From assembly GCF_004684345.1 (NCBI RefSeq), contig NZ_CP038469.1, positions 620,001 to 684,000 of the forward strand: DNA of 64,000 nucleotides. The letters run 5' to 3'. Position 1 is the first letter of the stretch. Every line of letters starts with the position of its first letter. The notes beneath the pieces are model-generated. The model was not told the DNA's origin. It made no database searches and saw only the letters and a program-made list of their open reading frames with translations. This DNA comes from Citrobacter tructae (lineage in GTDB: Bacteria > Pseudomonadota > Gammaproteobacteria > Enterobacterales > Enterobacteriaceae). Position numbers and translations under genes: made by a program. This document shows positions 26,407 through 35,333 of this stretch, in pieces.

Positions 26407-27746
26407 AAGCGCGTGAGGTCAATTTCGACGGGCTGGTGGGGTTGACGCACCATTATGCGGGATTGTCGTTTGGCAATGAGGCCTCGACCCGACACCGTTT
26501 TCAGGTGTCGAATCCCCGTCTGGCGGCAAAGCAGGGCTTATTAAAGATGAAAGCGCTGGCGGATGCGGGATTTCCTCAGGCGGTGATTCCGCCGCATGAG
26601 CGTCCGTATATTCCGGTGTTACGCCAGCTTGGGTTCAGCGGTAGCGATGAGCAGATCCTGGAAAAGGTGGCGCGTCAGGCACCGCACTGGCTCTCCAGTG
26701 CCAGCTCCGCCTCGCCTATGTGGGTGGCGAATGCGGCAACGGTCTGTCCGTCTGCCGATTCACTGGATGGGAAAGTGCATCTGACGGTGGCGAACCTGAA
26801 CAACAAATTCCACCGTTCACTGGAAGCGCCGACCACTGAAGCACTATTACGGGCGATATTCCGTGACGAGAATACCTTTGCGGTTCACAGCGCGCTGCCG
26901 CAGGTGGCACTGCTGGGGGATGAAGGGGCGGCCAACCACAACCGCCTCGGCGGGGATTACGGTGAGCCTGGTATGCAGTTGTTTGTTTACGGTCGTGAGG
27001 AGGGGAATACTTCGCAGCCGATGCGCTACCCGGCCAGGCAATCTCGTGAGGCCAGCGAAGCCGTGGCGCGACTGAACCAGGTTAACCCTCATCAGCTTAT
27101 TTTTGCTCAGCAAAACCCGGACGTTATCGATCATGGCGTGTTCCATAATGACGTGATCGCGGTGTCGAATCGTCAGGTACTGTTTTGCCATGAACAGGCG
27201 TTTGCCCGGCAGCAGGCGCTGTTGAACCAGTTACGTACTCAGGTGGATGGTTTTACTGCACTGGAAGTCCCTGCCGCAGAAGTTTCGGTGTCGGATGCGG
27301 TGGCAACGTATCTGTTTAACAGTCAGTTGTTGAGCCGCGATGATGGTTCAATGATGCTGATTTTACCGCAAGAGTGTCGGGAGCACGCGGGCGTGTGGCG
27401 TTATTTGAACCGCCTGCTGGAAGAGGATAATCCGGTCGATGACCTGCGGGTATTCGATCTGCGTGAAAGTATGTCCAACGGCGGTGGCCCGGCGTGCCTG
27501 CGACTGAGGGTAGTGTTAACACCGAAGGAGCAACGGTCGTTGAATCCGGCGGTCATTATGAACGATGTGCTGTTCAATACGCTCAATAATTGGGTCGATC
27601 GTTACTATCGGGACAGGCTTACTGCCGCTGACCTTGCCGATCCGCAGCTGTTACGGGAAGGGCGTGAAGCGCTGGATTCATTGACTCAATTGCTCAATCT
27701 CGGTTCGGTTTATCCTTTCCAGCAGGAGTGTGCAAGCTATGGATAA
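26403..27746 (+). CDS. astB: AstB, N-succinylarginine dihydrolase
   Basis: Hydrolyses N2-succinylarginine to succinylornithine, CO2 and two ammonia, the nitrogen-releasing step of the AST pathway. It has 447 residues, the E. coli length. As a member of the guanidino-modifying (amidinotransferase-fold) superfamily, its catalytic Cys is in GGGPACLRLRV near 365 and the His is in FHNDVIAVSN near 248. The start is ATG 26403, overlapping the astD stop; the end overlaps astE. Confidence 0.97.
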   Translation: MKAREVNFDGLVGLTHHYAGLSFGNEASTRHRFQVSNPRLAAKQGLLKMKALADAGFPQAVIPPHERPYIPVLRQLGFSGSDEQILEKVARQAPHWLSSASSASPMWVANAATVCPSADSLDGKVHLTVANLNNKFHRSLEAPTTEALLRAIFRDENTFAVHSALPQVALLGDEGAANHNRLGGDYGEPGMQLFVYGREEGNTSQPMRYPARQSREASEAVARLNQVNPHQLIFAQQNPDVIDHGVFHNDVIAVSNRQVLFCHEQAFARQQALLNQLRTQVDGFTALEVPAAEVSVSDAVATYLFNSQLLSRDDGSMMLILPQECREHAGVWRYLNRLLEEDNPVDDLRVFDLRESMSNGGGPACLRLRVVLTPKEQRSLNPAVIMNDVLFNTLNNWVDRYYRDRLTAADLADPQLLREGREALDSLTQLLNLGSVYPFQQECASYG

Positions 27747-28704
27747 TTTTCTGGCCCTGACCCTCGCGGGAACCTTACCGGAGATCACCCACGGTGAGGC
27801 CCACGGATTTAGCTGGCGGTGGACAGGGCACGGGATGCTGGAACTGACGCCGGTCGCAGCGGTTGATCGTTCGCTGGTGATTTCGGCGGGTATTCATGGC
27901 AATGAAACCGCACCGGTTGAGATGCTGGATGCGCTGCTGTCAGGGCTCTTTCGCGGTGAGTTGACGCTGACATGGCGGTTACTGGTGATTCTGGGCAACC
28001 CACAGGCGTTGTCGCAGGGGAAACGCTATTGCCATAGCGACATGAACCGTATGTTTGGCGGGCGCTGGCAGATATTTGCTGAGAGTGGTGAAACGCGGCG
28101 CGCCCGTGAGCTTGAGCTGTGCCTGGAGGATTTTTATTCCCGTGGCAGGGAGTCTGTGCGCTGGCATCTGGATATGCATACCGCTATTCGCGGGTCGCAT
28201 CACCTGCGCTTTGGCGTACTGCCGCAACGTAACGTGCCCTGGGACGAAGGGTTTCTGTCCTGGCTGGGGGGCGCCGGACTGGAAGCGCTGGTCTTCCATC
28301 AGACACCGGGCGGCACGTTTACCCACTTTAGCGGTGAGCATTTCGGTGCGCTGGCCTGTACGTTGGAACTGGGTAAGGCATTGCCGTTTGGACAAAACGA
28401 TCTAACTCAATTTGCGCAGACAGCAGATGCGCTGGTCTGTTTACTGAAGGGGGAATGTCGTGGTGCAGAGGACACATTTCCGGTGCGCTATCGCGTGGTG
28501 TCGCAAATTACGCGGTGCAGCGATGATTTCATTCTCTATATGGACAACCAGACGCTGAATTTTACCCCCTTTAATGAGGGAACATTGCTGGCTGAGGACG
28601 GCGATGAGTGTTTTATCGTCACCCATGACGTTGAATACGTACTGTTTCCAAACCCGAATGTGGCCTGTGGTTTACGCGCAGGGTTGATGCTGGAAAGGCT
28701 ATAA
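27739..28704 (+). CDS. astE: AstE, succinylglutamate desuccinylase
   Basis: Zinc hydrolase that splits N-succinylglutamate into succinate and glutamate, the last AST step. It has 321 residues from ATG 27739; the frame runs three codons further but MDNFLALTL is the conserved start. Zinc ligands are His53 and Glu56 in GIHGNETAPVE and a His near 147 in WHLDMHTAIRGS. It begins 8 bases before the astB stop and closes the operon. Confidence 0.96.
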   Translation: MDNFLALTLAGTLPEITHGEAHGFSWRWTGHGMLELTPVAAVDRSLVISAGIHGNETAPVEMLDALLSGLFRGELTLTWRLLVILGNPQALSQGKRYCHSDMNRMFGGRWQIFAESGETRRARELELCLEDFYSRGRESVRWHLDMHTAIRGSHHLRFGVLPQRNVPWDEGFLSWLGGAGLEALVFHQTPGGTFTHFSGEHFGALACTLELGKALPFGQNDLTQFAQTADALVCLLKGECRGAEDTFPVRYRVVSQITRCSDDFILYMDNQTLNFTPFNEGTLLAEDGDECFIVTHDVEYVLFPNPNVACGLRAGLMLERL

Positions 28705-29050
28705 CCGATATATTCCCCGCGAGTTTATCTCCGGGGGATTATTTTTACGTGCGGTATTTTTTATTACGGATTATTCCTGGTAAGTTGCTTTATTAATAAC
28801 CTGGTTTCAGGTATAGTTCTTCACAATCCTTTCAAAATCATCTCGTTGTAATTTTTTATTTCAACTCTGCGCAATTTATTCTTTTTTTCTTCATAATTGG
28901 TGAAAGTTTGTTTTTTACACTTTCATTGTTTTACCGTTGCTCTGACTAATTGACGCTTCAACCGGTAAAGTTAATCTTGTCAACACGACATCCGATTGCA
29001 TAAGCATCGTAAGAATGTCGTAAGAATAACTGAAAGGAAGGATAGAAATT
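28705..29050 (+). promoter_or_regulatory. spy upstream region with a repeated CpxR/BaeR-like box
   Basis: A 346-base gene-free, AT-rich stretch. Close to spy there are tandem copies of tcgtaagaat (29008-29017 and 29019-29028), giving GTAAG boxes at 29009 and 29020. CpxR sites are GTAAA-N5-GTAAA with a 10-base period; here the period is 11. In E. coli, spy is induced by both CpxR and BaeR under envelope stress, so a stress operator is expected. The exact regulator cannot be told by eye. Confidence 0.5.
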
Positions 29051-29536
29051 ATGCGTAAACTGACTGCTCTGTTTGTTGCCTCTACTTTGGCGCTTGGCGC
29101 TGCAAACTTGGCGCATGCCGCTGACACGACCGCAGCGGCTCCCGCTGATGCCAAACCGATGATGCACCACAACGCTAAGTTTGGCCCGCATCACGATATG
29201 ATGTTTAAAGATCTGAATCTGACCGATGCGCAGAAACAGCAGATCCGCGACATTATGAAAGGCCAGCGCGATCAAATGAAACGTCCGCCGCTGGAAGAAC
29301 GCCGTGCAATGCACGATATCATCGCCAGCGACAGCTTCGATAAAGCGAAAGCCGAAGCGCAGATTGCGAAGATGGAAGAACAGCGCAAAGCCAATATGCT
29401 GGCGCATATGGAAACCCAGAACAAGATTTACAACATCCTGACGCCGGAACAGAAAAAACAGTTTAATGCCAATTTTGAGAAGCGTCTGACAGAACGCGCG
29501 GCGCAGAAAGGTAAAATGCCAGAAGCTGCTGAGTAA
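29051..29536 (+). CDS. spy: Spy, ATP-independent periplasmic chaperone
   Basis: Small cradle-shaped periplasmic chaperone that protects unfolding proteins; strongly induced by envelope stress. It has 161 residues with a signal peptide cut after ANLAHA (near residue 23). The family repeats LTxxQ appear as LNLTDAQKQQIRDI and ILTPEQKKQFNAN. The protein is very basic and helical, rich in Met, Lys and Gln. It is monocistronic, with a strong terminator downstream. Confidence 0.96.
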   Translation: MRKLTALFVASTLALGAANLAHAADTTAAAPADAKPMMHHNAKFGPHHDMMFKDLNLTDAQKQQIRDIMKGQRDQMKRPPLEERRAMHDIIASDSFDKAKAEAQIAKMEEQRKANMLAHMETQNKIYNILTPEQKKQFNANFEKRLTERAAQKGKMPEAAE

Positions 29537-29878
29537 CCGATCAGCGTCTACACTAAATCATTCGCGCTGTGTCTGGGCAAGTCTCAGGACGGCGTGAATA
29601 AAAACTCAAGACCGCCGGTCTTGTCCACAACACGTTTAACGAGGTGGGCAGGATCGGCGGTTTTTTCTTTCCTGCCTATTGCGCCCTGCAACCGACACGC
29701 TATTCTCCTGAAGCCCGCGAAAATTCTACCTGGATCAGCGCGTTAATCTTTTTTTGTAAAACGCCAGGATCCTCGCTAAGGCAAATCAACTCTGCTGCCG
29801 ATAACAATAATGTGCAGGGTGAACTTTATGGCTGTCTGGGTGCGTCACGCTGACGTACGGCGCCTTTCTGGAGGGATG
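29537..29878 (+). other. Gene-free stretch between spy and ves
   Basis: 342 bases containing the spy terminator (29611-29666). The remainder, to the ves start, shows only short frames without ribosome-binding sites. No promoter could be called with confidence. Confidence 0.5.
29611..29666 (+). terminator. Long-stem terminator of spy
   Basis: An 18-bp stem with only G-U wobbles as imperfections: accgccggtcttgtccac (29611-29628) pairs with gtgggcaggatcggcggt (29644-29661) around a 15-base loop, followed by TTTTTT. It lies about 75 bases after the spy stop, so the spy mRNA has a sizeable 3' untranslated tail. Confidence 0.9.
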
Positions 29879-30454
29879 ATGGAATACTTTGATATCCGCA
29901 AAATGCCGGTCAATCTCTGGCGCAATGGTGCAGGAGAAACGCGAGAAATTTGTTGTTTTCCGCCGGCAACCCGCGATTTTCACTGGCGGGCGAGTATCGC
30001 TTCCATCGCGGCAAACGGTGAGTTTTCTCTTTTCCCTGGCGTCGAGCGCGTCATTACCTTGCTGGAAGGGGGAGAAGTGACCCTGGAAGGTGCCAATCCT
30101 TCCAGCCATACCCTGAAACAGCATCAACCGTTTACCTTTGCGGGGGACCGGGTGGTCAAAGCAAAGTTGACGGAAGGGCAGATGTCGATGGACTTTAATA
30201 TTATGACCCGTCGTGATGTCTGCCAGGCCAAAGTCAGGGTGGCCGATCGTACCTTTACCACCTTTGGCTCACGCGGCGGCGTGGTGTTTGTGTTAAGCGG
30301 TGCCTGGCAGCTTGGTGATAAGTTGCTCACGGCAGATCAAGGTGCATGTTGGCACGACGGAAAGCACACGCTGAGATTGTTAAAAGCGGAAGGGAAACTG
30401 CTGTTTAGCGAGATTAACTGGAAGCCTGGCTATTCGCCCGATTCGGTGCAATAA
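29879..30454 (+). CDS. ves: Ves, cold- and stress-induced HutD-family cupin
   Basis: A 191-residue protein of the Ves/HutD family (bicupin-like fold). E. coli Ves is described as environmental-stress induced; no enzyme activity is settled. The start is ATG 29879 (MEYFDIRKM), just after GGAGGG; another ATG three bases earlier is too close to it. Conserved parts are NLWRNGAGETREI, SIASIAANGEFSLFPGVER and FTTFGSRGGVVFVLSGAWQLG. In E. coli the nuclease gene cho lies between ves and nadE; here the two stops are only 55 bases apart. Confidence 0.93.
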   Translation: MEYFDIRKMPVNLWRNGAGETREICCFPPATRDFHWRASIASIAANGEFSLFPGVERVITLLEGGEVTLEGANPSSHTLKQHQPFTFAGDRVVKAKLTEGQMSMDFNIMTRRDVCQAKVRVADRTFTTFGSRGGVVFVLSGAWQLGDKLLTADQGACWHDGKHTLRLLKAEGKLLFSEINWKPGYSPDSVQ

Positions 30455-30509
30455 CATGAGATTTGGGCCGGAGGAGACGCTCTGCGCGGCAACCCGGCCC
30501 AGACGTTGA

Positions 30510-31340
30510 TTACATTTTTTTCCAGAAATCGTCAAACACCGTAATGGGTGTGCGACGTTTGTGTTCTGTCTTCACATACCAGCTTTCAATTTTCTTCGCG
30601 ATAGCATCATCCAGAGTTTTACCCTCCAGATAATCATCAATGTTGTCGTATGTTACGCCTAAAGCGGCTTCATCGGGCAGAGAAGGGCGATCGTCTTCGA
30701 GGTCGGCGGTAGGCGCTTTCTTATATAAATGCTCCGGACAGCCCAGTGCAGCCAGCAGTTGTTTTCCCTGACGCTTGTTGAGGCGGAATAACGGGTTAAT
30801 GTCGGTTCCGCCATCGCCATATTTGGTGAAAAAGCCGGTAATCGCTTCTGCGGCGTGATCGGTACCCACCACTACGCCGCTGGTCATTCCGGCGATACTG
30901 TACTGTGCCTTCATTCGTTCACGGGCTTTTTCATTGCCGCGCACAAAATCGCTCAGCTCAATGCCTGCTTCACGTAACGCCTGCTCGCTGGCCAGTACCG
31001 CCGCCTTGATATTGACGGTTAACACGCGATCCGGCTGAATGAACGCGATGGCGTCCTGGCAGTCCTGCTCATCGGCCTGAACACCGTAAGGTAAGCGCAC
31101 GGCAATAAATTGCAGCGCGTCGTTCCCGGTTTCTTCACGCAGCTCGGAAATGGCCATTTGACATAACTTTCCGGCGAGCGTTGAGTCCTGACCGCCGCTA
31201 ATCCCTAATACCAGTGATTTCAGAAAAGGGTAGGTTTTCAGATATGATTTCAGAAAATCCACGCTACGGCGAATTTCCTCTTCGGCATTAATATGCGGTT
31301 GCGCGCCAAGTGCCTGGATTATCTCTTGCTGCTGAGTCAT
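30510..31340 (-). CDS. nadE: NadE, NH3-dependent NAD+ synthetase
   Basis: Amidates deamido-NAD to NAD+ using ATP and ammonia, the final step of NAD synthesis. It has 276 residues, about the E. coli length, without a glutaminase domain, hence ammonia-dependent. The PP-loop SGGQDST is at residues 48-54. Further family motifs are RLPYGVQADEQD, VVGTDHAAEA and KYGDGGTDINPL. It converges with ves. Confidence 0.97.
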   Translation of the reverse strand: MTQQQEIIQALGAQPHINAEEEIRRSVDFLKSYLKTYPFLKSLVLGISGGQDSTLAGKLCQMAISELREETGNDALQFIAVRLPYGVQADEQDCQDAIAFIQPDRVLTVNIKAAVLASEQALREAGIELSDFVRGNEKARERMKAQYSIAGMTSGVVVGTDHAAEAITGFFTKYGDGGTDINPLFRLNKRQGKQLLAALGCPEHLYKKAPTADLEDDRPSLPDEAALGVTYDNIDDYLEGKTLDDAIAKKIESWYVKTEHKRRTPITVFDDFWKKM

Positions 31341-31549
31341 CTAACCCCTCCGAAAAATAAAATGACAAAAATTGTGATCTGTTAAAGCTAACGCGTTGAC
31401 GCCCAAACGACAAGGGATGCAGCCTGATATCACAGCATTTTGTTTTAATAGATTTTTCCGAAATGGCTTGAGTATCGACAGTTTGCTTGAAAAATGAGTT
31501 GTTGTGCTCCAGGCTTATATAACACGCTGAAAAACAAGAGGACGAAAAA

Positions 31550-31888
31550 ATGAACAAGAATCTAACAGGAATTCTGGGTGCAGCGGCGGTATTAACTATG
31601 CTGGCAGGGTGTACGGCTTACGATCGTACCAAAGACCAATTTGTTCAGCCCGTGGTGAAAGATGTGAAGAAGGGGATGAGCAGGGCGCAGGTTGCGCAGA
31701 TCGCCGGCAAACCGTCTTCTGAAGTGACGATGGTCCATGCTCGCGGGACGTGCCAGACTTACATCCTGGGTCAACGAGATGGTAAAGCAGAGACCTATTT
31801 TGTTGCATTGGATGATACTGGCCACGTGATTAATTCTGGTTATCAGACCTGTGCCGAGTACGACACAGACCCGCAAGGGGCGAAGTAG
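31550..31888 (+). CDS. osmE: OsmE, osmotically inducible lipoprotein
   Basis: A 112-residue lipoprotein with the lipobox LAGC (lipidated Cys near residue 21, followed by Thr, so outer-membrane sorting is likely). The mature part has the SmpA/BamE-like fold signature: VKKGMSRAQVAQIAGKPSSE, then an antiparallel strand pair with YFVALDDTGHV. In E. coli it is induced by high osmolarity and stationary phase through RpoS. It is divergent from nadE, with 209 bases between them. Confidence 0.95.
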   Translation: MNKNLTGILGAAAVLTMLAGCTAYDRTKDQFVQPVVKDVKKGMSRAQVAQIAGKPSSEVTMVHARGTCQTYILGQRDGKAETYFVALDDTGHVINSGYQTCAEYDTDPQGAK

Positions 31889-32189
31889 TAACCTCTGTTT
31901 ATTGCCTGAGCACCCAACAGAACCGGCCACTGCGCCGGTTTTTTTACATAAAGCAATCTTATTTATTGTCGCGAATTATTTACCCGAAATGTGAGGAGAG
32001 TCAAAACGTCAGGTCAATGAGAGACAATTTAGTTGGTCAAGGAAATACCATCCTCCTGTGCAATCCCGTATACTCATTTCAGCCACTTAAAAAAGTAATT
32101 TAGCTAACGCAAGTTACCCAGAGCATGGATGCAGGTGATGGCTTGCGGAGTGTCTGGTTGACAGATAATCGCATATGAGGATCGTTTTT
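31889..32189 (+). promoter_or_regulatory. chb operon control region with NagC- and CRP-like sites
   Basis: A 301-base gap after osmE. It holds the osmE terminator, then at 31959-31982 an AT-rich NagC-like motif (ttatttattg...gaattattt). At 31990-32005 it has TGTGA-GGAGAG-TCAAA, a good CRP-like site. The E. coli chb operon is repressed by NagC and controlled by CRP and ChbR, so this layout is expected. I could not place the ChbR site. Confidence 0.55.
31921..31947 (+). terminator. Terminator of osmE
   Basis: aaccggc (31921-31927) and gccggtt (31934-31940) form a 7-bp stem around cactgc, followed by a T run. It lies just after osmE. Confidence 0.88.
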
Positions 32190-32510
32190 ATGGAAAAGAA
32201 ACACATTTATCTGTTTTGTTCTGCGGGCATGTCGACTTCCTTGTTAGTTTCAAAGATGCGTGCGCAGGCTGAGAAATACGAAGTGCCGGTTATTATTGAA
32301 GCATTCCCTGAAACGTTGGCAGGGGAAAAAGGCCCTGTTGCTGACGTCGTTTTATTAGGCCCGCAAATAGCCTATATGTTACCCGAAATTCAGCGTTTGT
32401 TACCTAACAAGCCTGTAGAAGTGATTGACTCGCTGTTGTATGGCAAAGTCGATGGTTTAGGCGTGCTTAAGGCTGCAGTTGCAGCAATTAAAAAAGCCGC
32501 AGCAAATTAA
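32190..32510 (+). CDS. chbB: ChbB, PTS chitobiose-specific enzyme IIB
   Basis: Cytosolic IIB component of the N,N'-diacetylchitobiose phosphotransferase system (lactose/chitobiose family). It has 106 residues from ATG 32190 (MEKKHIYLFCSAGMST). The phosphorylated Cys10 lies in the CxxGxST P-loop-like motif. It receives phosphate from ChbA and passes it to sugar in ChbC. It is the first gene of chbBCARFG. Confidence 0.97.
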   Translation: MEKKHIYLFCSAGMSTSLLVSKMRAQAEKYEVPVIIEAFPETLAGEKGPVADVVLLGPQIAYMLPEIQRLLPNKPVEVIDSLLYGKVDGLGVLKAAVAAIKKAAAN

Positions 32511-32595
32511 TTATATTTTTTAAATTTCCCGTCAAAGAGTTATTTCATTAACATTCACCGCAATATTATATTGCGGTATTTAAGGGTATTTTTCT

Positions 32596-33954
32596 ATGAG
32601 TAACGCTATTGCTTCACTTGAAAAGGTACTCCTTCCTTTTGCTGTAAAAATTGGAAAGCAGCCACACGTTAATGCAATCAAAAACGGTTTTATTCGTTTA
32701 ATGCCGTTAACCCTCGCAGGGGCCATGTTTGTATTAATCAATAACGTTTTCCTAAGCTTTGGGGAGGGGTCATTTTTTTATTCAATGGGCGTCCGACTTG
32801 ATGCTTCTACTATTGAGAATCTCAATAGCTTAAAAGGCATCGGTGGGAACGTGTATAACGGTACGCTGGGTATAATGTCATTGATGGCGCCATTCTTTAT
32901 TGGGATGGCGATGGCGGACGAACGCAAAGTTGATTCCCTGGCCGCTGGTTTGTTATCCGTGGCGGCATTTATGACCGTGACGCCTTACAGTGTAGGCGAA
33001 GCTTATGCCGTTGGTGCAAACTGGTTGGGTGGGGCGAACATTATTTCCGGTATTATTATCGGTCTTGCGGTCGCGGAAATGTTCACCTTTGTCGTGCGCC
33101 GTAATTGGGTTATTAAATTACCCGATAGCGTTCCGGCATCAGTTTCACGCTCGTTCTCAGCGTTGATTCCTGGCTTTATCATTCTCTCCATTATGGGAAT
33201 TATTGGCTGGGCACTGGCAATCTGGGGCACTAACTTCCACCAGATCATCATGGACTCTATCTCGACTCCGCTGGCCTCACTGGGCAGTGTAGTGGGCTGG
33301 GCCTACGTGATTTTTGTTCCGCTGCTGTGGTTCTTTGGTATTCACGGTTCACTGGCGCTGACCGCGCTGGACAGCGGTATCATGACGCCATGGGCGCTGG
33401 AAAACATCTCTATTTACCAACAGTTTGGCTCTGTAGATGCTGCGCTGGAAGCTGGTAAGACATTCCACGTCTGGGCAAAACCGATGCTGGATTCCTATAT
33501 CTTCCTCGGCGGTAGCGGTGCAACTCTGGGTCTGATTATTGCTATCTTCCTGGCATCTCGTCGTCCGGACTATCGTCAGGTGGCGAAACTGGCACTGCCG
33601 TCAGGCATCTTCCAGATTAACGAACCGATTCTGTTCGGTCTGCCGATTATCATGAACCCGGTAATGTTCATCCCGTTTATTCTGGTTCAGCCGATTCTGG
33701 CCGCGATTATGCTGGCAGCCTACTACACTGGCATTATTCCACCGATTACCAACATTGCACCGTGGACGATGCCAACCGGGTTGGGGGCGTTCTTTAACAC
33801 CAACGGCAGCGTTGCTGCACTGCTGGTGGCACTGTTCAACCTTGGGGTTGCAACGCTGGTGTATCTGCCATTCGTTGTTGTCGCTAACAAAGCACAGAAC
33901 GTTATTGATAAAGAAGAAAGCGAAGAAGATATCGCTAACGCATTGAAATTCTAA
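32596..33954 (+). CDS. chbC: ChbC, PTS chitobiose-specific enzyme IIC permease
   Basis: Inner-membrane channel that imports and phosphorylates diacetylchitobiose. It has 452 residues with about ten hydrophobic segments. The lactose/chitobiose-family signature LPSGIFQINEPILFGLPIIMNP is intact, with the substrate glutamate in INEP. It lies 85 bases after chbB, with a hairpin (accgcaatattatattgcggt near 32559-32579) in the gap that may tune relative expression. Confidence 0.97.
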   Translation: MSNAIASLEKVLLPFAVKIGKQPHVNAIKNGFIRLMPLTLAGAMFVLINNVFLSFGEGSFFYSMGVRLDASTIENLNSLKGIGGNVYNGTLGIMSLMAPFFIGMAMADERKVDSLAAGLLSVAAFMTVTPYSVGEAYAVGANWLGGANIISGIIIGLAVAEMFTFVVRRNWVIKLPDSVPASVSRSFSALIPGFIILSIMGIIGWALAIWGTNFHQIIMDSISTPLASLGSVVGWAYVIFVPLLWFFGIHGSLALTALDSGIMTPWALENISIYQQFGSVDAALEAGKTFHVWAKPMLDSYIFLGGSGATLGLIIAIFLASRRPDYRQVAKLALPSGIFQINEPILFGLPIIMNPVMFIPFILVQPILAAIMLAAYYTGIIPPITNIAPWTMPTGLGAFFNTNGSVAALLVALFNLGVATLVYLPFVVVANKAQNVIDKEESEEDIANALKF

Positions 33955-34008
33955 ATTTAATCCGGCATGACCACCCGGTCATGCCGGACTGAACCAGAGG
34001 AAAAGAGT

Positions 34009-34356
34009 ATGTTAGATATCGAGCACATTGTTGATTCATCGTCTGAAGCTGAAGAACTTGAAGAAGTGGTGATGGGGCTTATCATCAATTCGGGGCAGGC
34101 CCGTAGTCTGGCCTACGGTGCACTCAAGCTGGCCAAACAGGGCGATTTTGAGGCGGCGAAGGCAATGATGGAACAGTCTCGCGTGGCGCTGAACGAAGCG
34201 CACCTCGTTCAAACGAAACTGATTGAAGGCGATCAGGGTGAAGGTAAAATGAAAGTGAGCCTGGTTCTGGTTCACGCGCAGGATCACCTGATGACTTCAA
34301 TGCTGGCACGTGAGCTGGTAACTGAACTGATTGAGCTTCACGAGAAGCTGAAATAG
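34009..34356 (+). CDS. chbA: ChbA, PTS chitobiose-specific enzyme IIA
   Basis: Trimeric helical IIA protein that takes phosphate from HPr and gives it to ChbB. It has 115 residues from ATG 34009 (MLDIEHIVDSSSEAEELEE); the frame is open 14 codons upstream without a start signal. The active His89 is in VLVHAQDHLMTSM. The remainder, EEVVMGLIINSGQARSLAY, is very conserved, while the first ~12 residues diverge from E. coli as is usual in this gene. Confidence 0.96.
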   Translation: MLDIEHIVDSSSEAEELEEVVMGLIINSGQARSLAYGALKLAKQGDFEAAKAMMEQSRVALNEAHLVQTKLIEGDQGEGKMKVSLVLVHAQDHLMTSMLARELVTELIELHEKLK

Positions 34357-34366
34357 CGAGGAGTGC

Positions 34367-35209
34367 ATGATGCAGCTACAGATTAACGCACCGGAAATCA
34401 AAACTGTTTACGAGCAGCAGCTGTTTAATGGCAAAAACTTCCATGTGTTTATCTATAACAAAACTGAGAGTATCAGTGGACTGCATCAGCACGACTACTA
34501 TGAATTTACGTTGGTATTAACTGGCCGCTATTATCAGGAAATCAACGGTAAGCGTGTGTTGCTGGAGCGTGGCGACTTTGTTTTTATCCCACTGGGATCG
34601 CACCATCAAAGTTTCTACGATTTCGGTGCCACGCGGATCCTTAATGTCGGTATCAGTAAACGTTTTTTTGAACAGCACTATCACCCTTTATTGCCGTTTT
34701 GTTTTGTTGCATCACAGGTGTATCGGGCTAATAATTCCTTTCTCACCTATATCGAAACGGTCATTGCATCACTGAACTTTCGCGAGAGCGGGCTGGATGA
34801 GTTTGTCGAAGTGGTCACCTTCTACATTATTAATCGGCTACGTCATCATCGTGAAGAACAGGTGTTAGATGACACGCCACAATGGCTGAAAACCACCGTG
34901 GAAACGATGCACGACAAACGTCAGTTTAGCGAGAATGCGCTGGAAAATATGGTACAGCTGTCGGCAAAGTCTCAGGAGTATCTGACGCGCGCTACCCAGC
35001 GTTACTACAGTAAAACACCAATGCAGATTATTAATGAAATCCGCATTAATTTTGCTAAGAAACAGCTGGAAATGACCAACTATTCGGTCACAGATATTGC
35101 ATATGAGTCTGGTTACAGCAGCCCAAGCCTGTTTATTAAAACATTTAAAAAACTGACGTCATTTACGCCCAATAGTTATCGTAAGAAATTAACTGAATTT
35201 AATCAGTAA
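34367..35209 (+). CDS. chbR: ChbR, AraC-family dual regulator of chb
   Basis: Regulates the chb operon, as a repressor without inducer and an activator with N,N'-diacetylchitobiose 6-phosphate (known from E. coli). It has 280 residues. The N-terminal cupin domain is visible in SGLHQHDYYEFTLVLTG and LERGDFVFIPLGSHH. The C-terminal AraC DNA-binding domain (about 180-275) ends with SVTDIAYESGYSSPSLFIKTFKK. It lies 10 bases after chbA inside the operon it controls. Confidence 0.96.
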   Translation: MMQLQINAPEIKTVYEQQLFNGKNFHVFIYNKTESISGLHQHDYYEFTLVLTGRYYQEINGKRVLLERGDFVFIPLGSHHQSFYDFGATRILNVGISKRFFEQHYHPLLPFCFVASQVYRANNSFLTYIETVIASLNFRESGLDEFVEVVTFYIINRLRHHREEQVLDDTPQWLKTTVETMHDKRQFSENALENMVQLSAKSQEYLTRATQRYYSKTPMQIINEIRINFAKKQLEMTNYSVTDIAYESGYSSPSLFIKTFKKLTSFTPNSYRKKLTEFNQ

Positions 35210-35333
35210 ATATTATTTACTAATAATCCACTTTTTATAGCTTGCCCAAAATAGCGTCGGGACTGCCACGCTATACCTGACAGACGGGTTGAGCGGAATA
35301 CACGTCAGTGTTTTTACACTGAAGGGAGAAAGT

